Assembly: GCF_004126535.1 (NCBI RefSeq)
Contig: NZ_PPCV01000004.1
Coordinates: 124,001 to 188,000, forward strand
Source of the DNA: Propioniciclava flava
GTDB lineage: Bacteria > Actinomycetota > Actinomycetes > Propionibacteriales > Propionibacteriaceae
DNA length: 64,000 bases
Direction: 5' to 3'
Made by a program: the position numbers and the translations under genes. Below are positions 59,991 through 64,000 of this stretch, piece after piece. The first letter of the stretch is position 1; every line of letters starts with the position of its first letter. A model generated the notes under the pieces. The model was given only the letters and a program-made list of their open reading frames with translations, was not told the origin of the DNA and ran no database searches.

Positions 59991-62228
59991 TCACGCGAGG
60001 TGAGCGGGGATGCCGGTGCGCCAGCGCCCCGGAGCGCCCACATCTAACGTCACGAGGCGTTGCGTGGGACGCGTGAGCGCCACATACAGCACCCGGATAC
60101 CACCGGGACTCTCGGCGACGATGACGTCGGGATCGACCACCACGACCCCGTCGTACTCCAAGCCCTTGGCTTCCAAGGGTGAAGGGAACAAGATCCGATC
60201 CAGGTTCGCCGGGTTCATCCTCGTCGCCAGGCGCTGCTGCAACGCTGACCGGAGCGCTTCGCGCCGCGAGGGCGGTGCGATGACGCCCACCGTGCCCGCC
60301 ACTTCGCCGGTCAGGTCGTCAATGGCGTCGGCGAGATCGGCAACCAAGGCGGCCTCGGTGGTGGTGAGCAACTGCGGCTCGTGGCCGGTGGAACGCACCG
60401 CGCGCGGGAGATCGACGCTGGGGTAGTGCGGCTTGACGACCCGGGCGGCCAAGTCGAACACTTCGGCGGGGGAGCGATAGTTGACCGACAGTCGGAACTC
60501 GCGATGCGGGGCGTTGCCGATCAGGTCGCGGACGGCCCGGCCCACCTCCTCCAGGTCGGGCCAACTCGATTGCGCCAGATCGCCGACCACCGTCCACGAC
60601 GCCTGCGCTCCGCGGCGGCGCAGCATCCGCCACTGCATCGGCGTCACATCTTGGGCCTCATCGACGAGCACGTGCGCGTAGGTGGCGTGAGTGTCCTCAC
60701 CCACGTCGGGTTCACCCTTGCGTGACCAGGTGTCCGACGTCGTCACGAACTCGGACACCGCAGCGCCACCCTCGATGAAGATCGGCTGCTCGGCGTCCGG
60801 CTCGGGGGGAACCGGGCCCAGCATCGAGACGAGTTCATCCAGCAACGCGGTGTCGGCCACCGTCCACGGCGCGGCCGGGTCGGCGTACGAGGCCGTGAGC
60901 ACGGTCTGCTGCTCCGGGGTGAGGATGCCCTCGGCGGCACGGGCAACGACCCGCGGGTCGCCGAGGCGGCGCAGCACCTGCGGTGCGGTCAAGGTGGGCC
61001 ACCAGGCGTCCATGAAGGCGGCGAAGGCCGCTTGATCGGTAATCAGGCCAGGGACCTCCGCCGGATCCACCTCCGTGTCGGCGGGAACCTGTGAGGCCAA
61101 CGCGGCGACGACCGTCTTCTGGGCGGACTCCCGCGCCAGGTTGACGCGCTGATGCGACAGGATGCCTGCCCGGATCCTCGCCACCTGAGAAGGCCGCAAC
61201 TGCAGGACCTCACCCTTGACCGTCACCAGGACGCTCGGGCCCTCCCCGGAGATGTCCAGGGGGAGGTTCACCAGGTTACGCAGCACGGTGACCATCTTCA
61301 GGCTGCCCTTGACGGTCGCTGTGGCGGCGTCATCGACCACGTCGCTGGACACGTCGGGCACAACGTCAGACACGACCGAACCGATCGAGCGCAGCGTCAC
61401 GGAGTCCTCGCCGAGGCTGGGCAGGACCCGCTCGATGTAGTGCATGAACACGGGGCCGGGGCCGACCACCAGCACGCCGCCGCGTTCGAAGCGGCGCCGG
61501 TTGGAGTACAACAGGTAGGCAGCGCGATGGAGGGCAACCACCGTCTTGCCCGTCCCCGGGCCGCCGCTGATGACGGTGACGCCGTGGTAGTCGGCGCGGA
61601 TCGCTTCGTCCTGCTCGGCCTGAATGGTGGCGACGATGTCGCGCATGGTCGTTCCCCGGGCGCGGGCCAGGGACGCCATGAGCGCCCCCTCCCCGATAAT
61701 CGGCAGGTTCTCGGTGTTCCCCGCCGCGTCCAGCAGGTCGTCCTCGATGCCGATGACGCGATCGTTGCGGCAGCGCAGCACGCGCCGCCGGACGACGTCC
61801 ATGGGCTTTTGGGGGGTTGCCCGGTAGAAGGGCTCGGCGGCGCGGGCCCGCCAGTCGATGACCAACGGCTCGTAGTCGTCGTCGCGGACGCCGATACGGC
61901 CGATGTAGCGAATCTCCCGTTCGGTCGGATCGTCAAGATCCAGACGCCCGAAGACCAAGCCTTCGTGCTCGGCGTCCAACTCGGCCAGGCGTCGGGCGGC
62001 CTGGAAGGAGAACGCGTCTCGCTCAAACAGAGCCGTCCCAGCCTCCTCGCGCAGCCAACTGTCGCGTTCGGAGCGGTACATGTCGGCGCCGCTGCGGGCA
62101 GCGCTGCGGGCAGTGTCGGTGGCCTTGTTCAGGCGGGCGTAGACGGCGTCCACGTGGGCCTGTTCGATGGCCAGTTCGTGGGCGAGATCTTCGGCTTGCG
62201 TCAAGGTGGAGTCTTCCTCGTTCGTCAA
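59991..62228 (-). CDS. helR: HelR/HelD-type RNA polymerase recycling helicase-like ATPase
   Basis: The 745-residue UvrD-like protein has a long N-terminal coiled coil (about 10-70), Walker A GGPGTGKT at 222-229, HVLVDEAQDVTPMQW, a VGDLAQSSW motif III, NYRSPAEVFDLA, and VLYVALTRPTQRL. The coiled coil and domain spacing fit the HelD class, which enters RNA polymerase channels and frees stalled enzyme; the actinobacterial HelR branch gives tolerance to rifamycins. The TTG start at 62228 is weakly supported; a TTG at 62204 follows GAGGAAG. TAGACT at 62246-62251 may be its promoter. Confidence 0.9.
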   Translation of the reverse strand: MTNEEDSTLTQAEDLAHELAIEQAHVDAVYARLNKATDTARSAARSGADMYRSERDSWLREEAGTALFERDAFSFQAARRLAELDAEHEGLVFGRLDLDDPTEREIRYIGRIGVRDDDYEPLVIDWRARAAEPFYRATPQKPMDVVRRRVLRCRNDRVIGIEDDLLDAAGNTENLPIIGEGALMASLARARGTTMRDIVATIQAEQDEAIRADYHGVTVISGGPGTGKTVVALHRAAYLLYSNRRRFERGGVLVVGPGPVFMHYIERVLPSLGEDSVTLRSIGSVVSDVVPDVSSDVVDDAATATVKGSLKMVTVLRNLVNLPLDISGEGPSVLVTVKGEVLQLRPSQVARIRAGILSHQRVNLARESAQKTVVAALASQVPADTEVDPAEVPGLITDQAAFAAFMDAWWPTLTAPQVLRRLGDPRVVARAAEGILTPEQQTVLTASYADPAAPWTVADTALLDELVSMLGPVPPEPDAEQPIFIEGGAAVSEFVTTSDTWSRKGEPDVGEDTHATYAHVLVDEAQDVTPMQWRMLRRRGAQASWTVVGDLAQSSWPDLEEVGRAVRDLIGNAPHREFRLSVNYRSPAEVFDLAARVVKPHYPSVDLPRAVRSTGHEPQLLTTTEAALVADLADAIDDLTGEVAGTVGVIAPPSRREALRSALQQRLATRMNPANLDRILFPSPLEAKGLEYDGVVVVDPDVIVAESPGGIRVLYVALTRPTQRLVTLDVGAPGRWRTGIPAHLA

Positions 62229-62330
62229 TGCGGCCAGTGGTCGAGTCTACTCCGGCGCACCGACTGCGGCAGTCCCCCCAGCGGGGCCGAGGCCGCATCC
62301 CCGGCCTGGCATGCGCCCGGAGGCGCAGCG

Positions 62331-63308
62331 TCAGCGGCTGAGTGCCTTGTTGGTGGGGCGGATGTCTTCTCCGGTGAGGAAGGCGTGCGCGGCATAGGCG
62401 GCGAGTGCCCCCGACAGCAGTTGCGCCCACGGCTCGGGGCCTGCCGCGCTCGATGCCGAGGCCGCAAACACGCCGGGAGCCGCCGGGTCGCTGATCGGCG
62501 GGCGTCGACGCAGTTGATCGAAGAACGTGTCCGATGGACGCCAGGGCCGTGGCCGATGCCAGACGATCTGGGGGTCGCGGGTGTCGATCACCGCTCGGGT
62601 CGCAGAGGCAGTGGTGGGGGCATCCGCGTCGACGATGACTCCCCGATCGGCCAACCGGTCGGCCACCACGTCGACGAGGATGGACGCGGCGCGAGGGGAG
62701 CCGTCGGAGGCGACGAGGCGCCAGCGACCGAAGGTCCGTTCGATGGCGAGGCGAGAGGTCAGCCATGCGGGCTGCGCCCCCGGGTCGAGGCCATGGTCGG
62801 TGGCCAGGCGCGTGACCCGCTCCCGCAGATGGGGATGCGGCAGCGTGGCCGCGACATCGGCGAGGGTGCGCCGCGGATGCAATCCGGTGCGCTTCAACGC
62901 CTCGTCGGAGGCCGCAGAGGGATCGAGCGGGGATTCGGCGCCCAGGGGGCGCAGGGCCTGCCAGGTGTCGTCGGCGGCGTCCACGAAAGATCGCCACGCG
63001 TCCGCGATCGGTTCGCCGTAGGCGTCTTTGTCGGCGTACCAGCGCTCGCCCCGGTCCGTGGGCGGGGTGCGGTCGGCGACGAGTTCGACGCCGTAGAGGC
63101 CCAAGGCGCCCGCGGCGGGGCGGCCCGACTTCTTGAACAGGTCCCGCCACGGCGCGGGAAAGTCGAGTGTGGGGGCCAGGGTGCTTCGCAGCGTTGCCGC
63201 CCAGTCGGGATCGGTGGTGCTCACCCGGACGCGGTGTCCGACTCTGGCCAGTCGGGCGGCGGCCGCCAACCCAGCCCAGGTGGCCCCGAGGACGACGACG
63301 TCACTCAC
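62331..63308 (-). CDS. NAD(P)/FAD-binding protein, short oxidoreductase-like
   Basis: The 325-residue protein begins with a Rossmann dinucleotide motif VVVLGATWAGLAAAARLARVGH and ends with a region GVFAASASSAAGPEPWAQLL that resembles the C-terminal FAD contact of phytoene-desaturase-like oxidases. It is clearly shorter than those enzymes (about 500 residues), and the middle is poorly conserved. The first motif has GATWAG where GAGxxG is usual. It may have lost catalysis. The neighbour idsA suggests a link to isoprenoids, but this is inference. The GTG follows TTGAGGA. Confidence 0.6.
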   Translation of the reverse strand: MSDVVVLGATWAGLAAAARLARVGHRVRVSTTDPDWAATLRSTLAPTLDFPAPWRDLFKKSGRPAAGALGLYGVELVADRTPPTDRGERWYADKDAYGEPIADAWRSFVDAADDTWQALRPLGAESPLDPSAASDEALKRTGLHPRRTLADVAATLPHPHLRERVTRLATDHGLDPGAQPAWLTSRLAIERTFGRWRLVASDGSPRAASILVDVVADRLADRGVIVDADAPTTASATRAVIDTRDPQIVWHRPRPWRPSDTFFDQLRRRPPISDPAAPGVFAASASSAAGPEPWAQLLSGALAAYAAHAFLTGEDIRPTNKALSR

Positions 63309-63439
63309 GTCGCCGTCCTCAAGGAGCGCCCCATGCTCCCTGCCGCCGCGACCCGTGAGCCCAGAACGAGGCGTCTGGTGCGGGCAGGGTCCCCCGGGCA
63401 GAGCGCACGAGGGGCTAAGGCGGAGGGCACAGCGTGAAC

Positions 63440-64000
63440 TTACCCGATCACCATGAGTGAGTTGGATACCGAGATGAGGGTGGCGATCACCGCCATGACC
63501 AGGCCACCCAGATAGGTCGAGCCTGTGCGCAGGTACAGGCGTCGAGACACGAGCACGGCCGTGGGGATGATGACGATCAGCGGGAAGAGCCAGATGCTGA
63601 ACAACCCCATGAAGCCGGGTGCCGGGTAACCGGTCACCGCCATCGTGATGTATTGGTAGGCCACCAGGATGACCGGACCGGCGACGGCGATCGCCATGGT
63701 GAGGGCGGTGTTGGTTGCTTCGCCTCCGGCAAGATGAACCCGGTTGGCGGTGTTCGTCACCACCGCTAGCGGGACGAAGTACACCAGGTACAGCGGAAGG
63801 TAGGCGAACAGGTAGCCGAACTTCTCCGGCGTGGTCGCCTTGAAGGCGACCATCCAGAATCGGACGTCACTGGTGAAGAAGTACTGCGCCGTCGCCACGA
63901 TGAGGTAGGCCACCGCGGCAGTTGCCAGGGCGACCAGCACGGCACGGACCAGTGACCGAGCCGCAGAGCGGCCAACCTGCGGGGCCCGGGTGCTCCCGGG
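63440..64000 (-). CDS. C-terminal part of a polytopic membrane protein (cut by window edge)
   Basis: The frame is open to the right edge and gives the last 186 residues. It has five or six hydrophobic helices: VLVALATAAVAYLIVATAQYF, GYLFAYLPLYLVYFVPLAVV, ALTMAIAVAGPVILVAYQYI, GLFSIWLFPLIVIIPTAVLV and GLVMAVIATLISVSNSLMV. The segment RFWMVAFKATTPEKF resembles, in my memory, the membrane half of large alpha/beta-hydrolase membrane proteins. Without the missing N-terminus this is a weak guess. The 131 bases between it and the next gene contain no clear feature. Confidence 0.6.
   Translation of the reverse strand, partial: PGSTRAPQVGRSAARSLVRAVLVALATAAVAYLIVATAQYFFTSDVRFWMVAFKATTPEKFGYLFAYLPLYLVYFVPLAVVTNTANRVHLAGGEATNTALTMAIAVAGPVILVAYQYITMAVTGYPAPGFMGLFSIWLFPLIVIIPTAVLVSRRLYLRTGSTYLGGLVMAVIATLISVSNSLMVIG

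Noticed and set aside
61152-63437. A 761-codon plus-strand frame across helR and its neighbour
   Set aside because: It is antisense to helR and the FAD-binding gene, with no recognisable domain.
1-64000. tRNA or rRNA genes and prophage
   Set aside because: No cloverleaf with a T-arm consensus, no rRNA conserved block, and no integrase or phage structural gene was found by eye.

Overview
The window is 64 kb of dense, high-GC DNA with many GTG starts, short intergenic gaps and no tRNA or rRNA gene that I could recognise. The content points to an actinobacterium: an actinobacterial bc1-aa3 supercomplex with a ctaF subunit, class II DAHP synthase, GuaB1, a PASTA-domain Ser/Thr kinase, a HelR-type motor and a sunset-domain protein. 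The gene order lipB, sucB, pepA, gcvT, glycerate-kinase-like, erpA, cta/qcr, trpD, exonuclease/UvrC-like, plsC, aroG, pknL, idsA, metF resembles (from memory) the Rv2217-Rv2172 stretch of Mycobacterium tuberculosis. I lean towards Propionibacteriaceae, but that is inference.

Layout. 0-6 kb: start of pfkA, then lipB and sucB (lipoate and 2-oxoacid dehydrogenase), pepA and gcvT. 6-9.5 kb: small conserved membrane proteins, a PspA/PspAA envelope-stress pair, a degenerate glycerate-kinase-like gene and erpA. 9.6-18.7 kb: two halves of the respiratory chain, ctaCDF on the plus strand and ctaE-qcrCAB on the minus strand, facing each other around guaB1. 18.8-24 kb: trpD, a prepilin peptidase, a helical sunset-domain protein, a cyclophilin and a free RAM domain. 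24-27.4 kb: a sugar ABC importer without its own ATPase. 27.4-34 kb: an exonuclease/GIY-YIG protein, small Cys4 and HExxH proteins, a lipase-like hydrolase, plsC and aroG. 34-41.3 kb: a stretch with very strong G/C third-position bias holding threonine aldolase, a flavoprotein, a metallo-hydrolase flanked by two inverted arrays of a 22-bp repeat, and a three-gene cassette of quinol NO reductase, a Cys-rich membrane protein and a slipin. 41.3-47.4 kb: argE and an iron-box-controlled siderophore import operon. 47.5-52 kb: PASTA kinase, ThiE-like protein and murJ. 52-58 kb: a sucrose locus (scrB, scrA, scrR) hit by an IS481-type insertion and by an in-frame amber codon in scrA. 58-64 kb: idsA, metF, helR, an FAD/NAD-binding protein and the end of a membrane protein.

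Two patterns run through the window. First, at least 14 genes start 6 or 7 bases after a TAGNNT-like hexamer with no ribosome binding site, which indicates leaderless transcripts and gives a local -10 consensus close to TAGGNT. In the siderophore operon this hexamer lies inside the DtxR-type iron box. Second, short tandem repeats are unusually common between genes: units of 7, 15, 18 and 22 bp, plus a 15-bp coding repeat.

The best candidates for new biology are the qNor/Cys-membrane/slipin cassette and the inverted 22-bp arrays just upstream of it. The best-supported genome-decay story is the sucrose locus.
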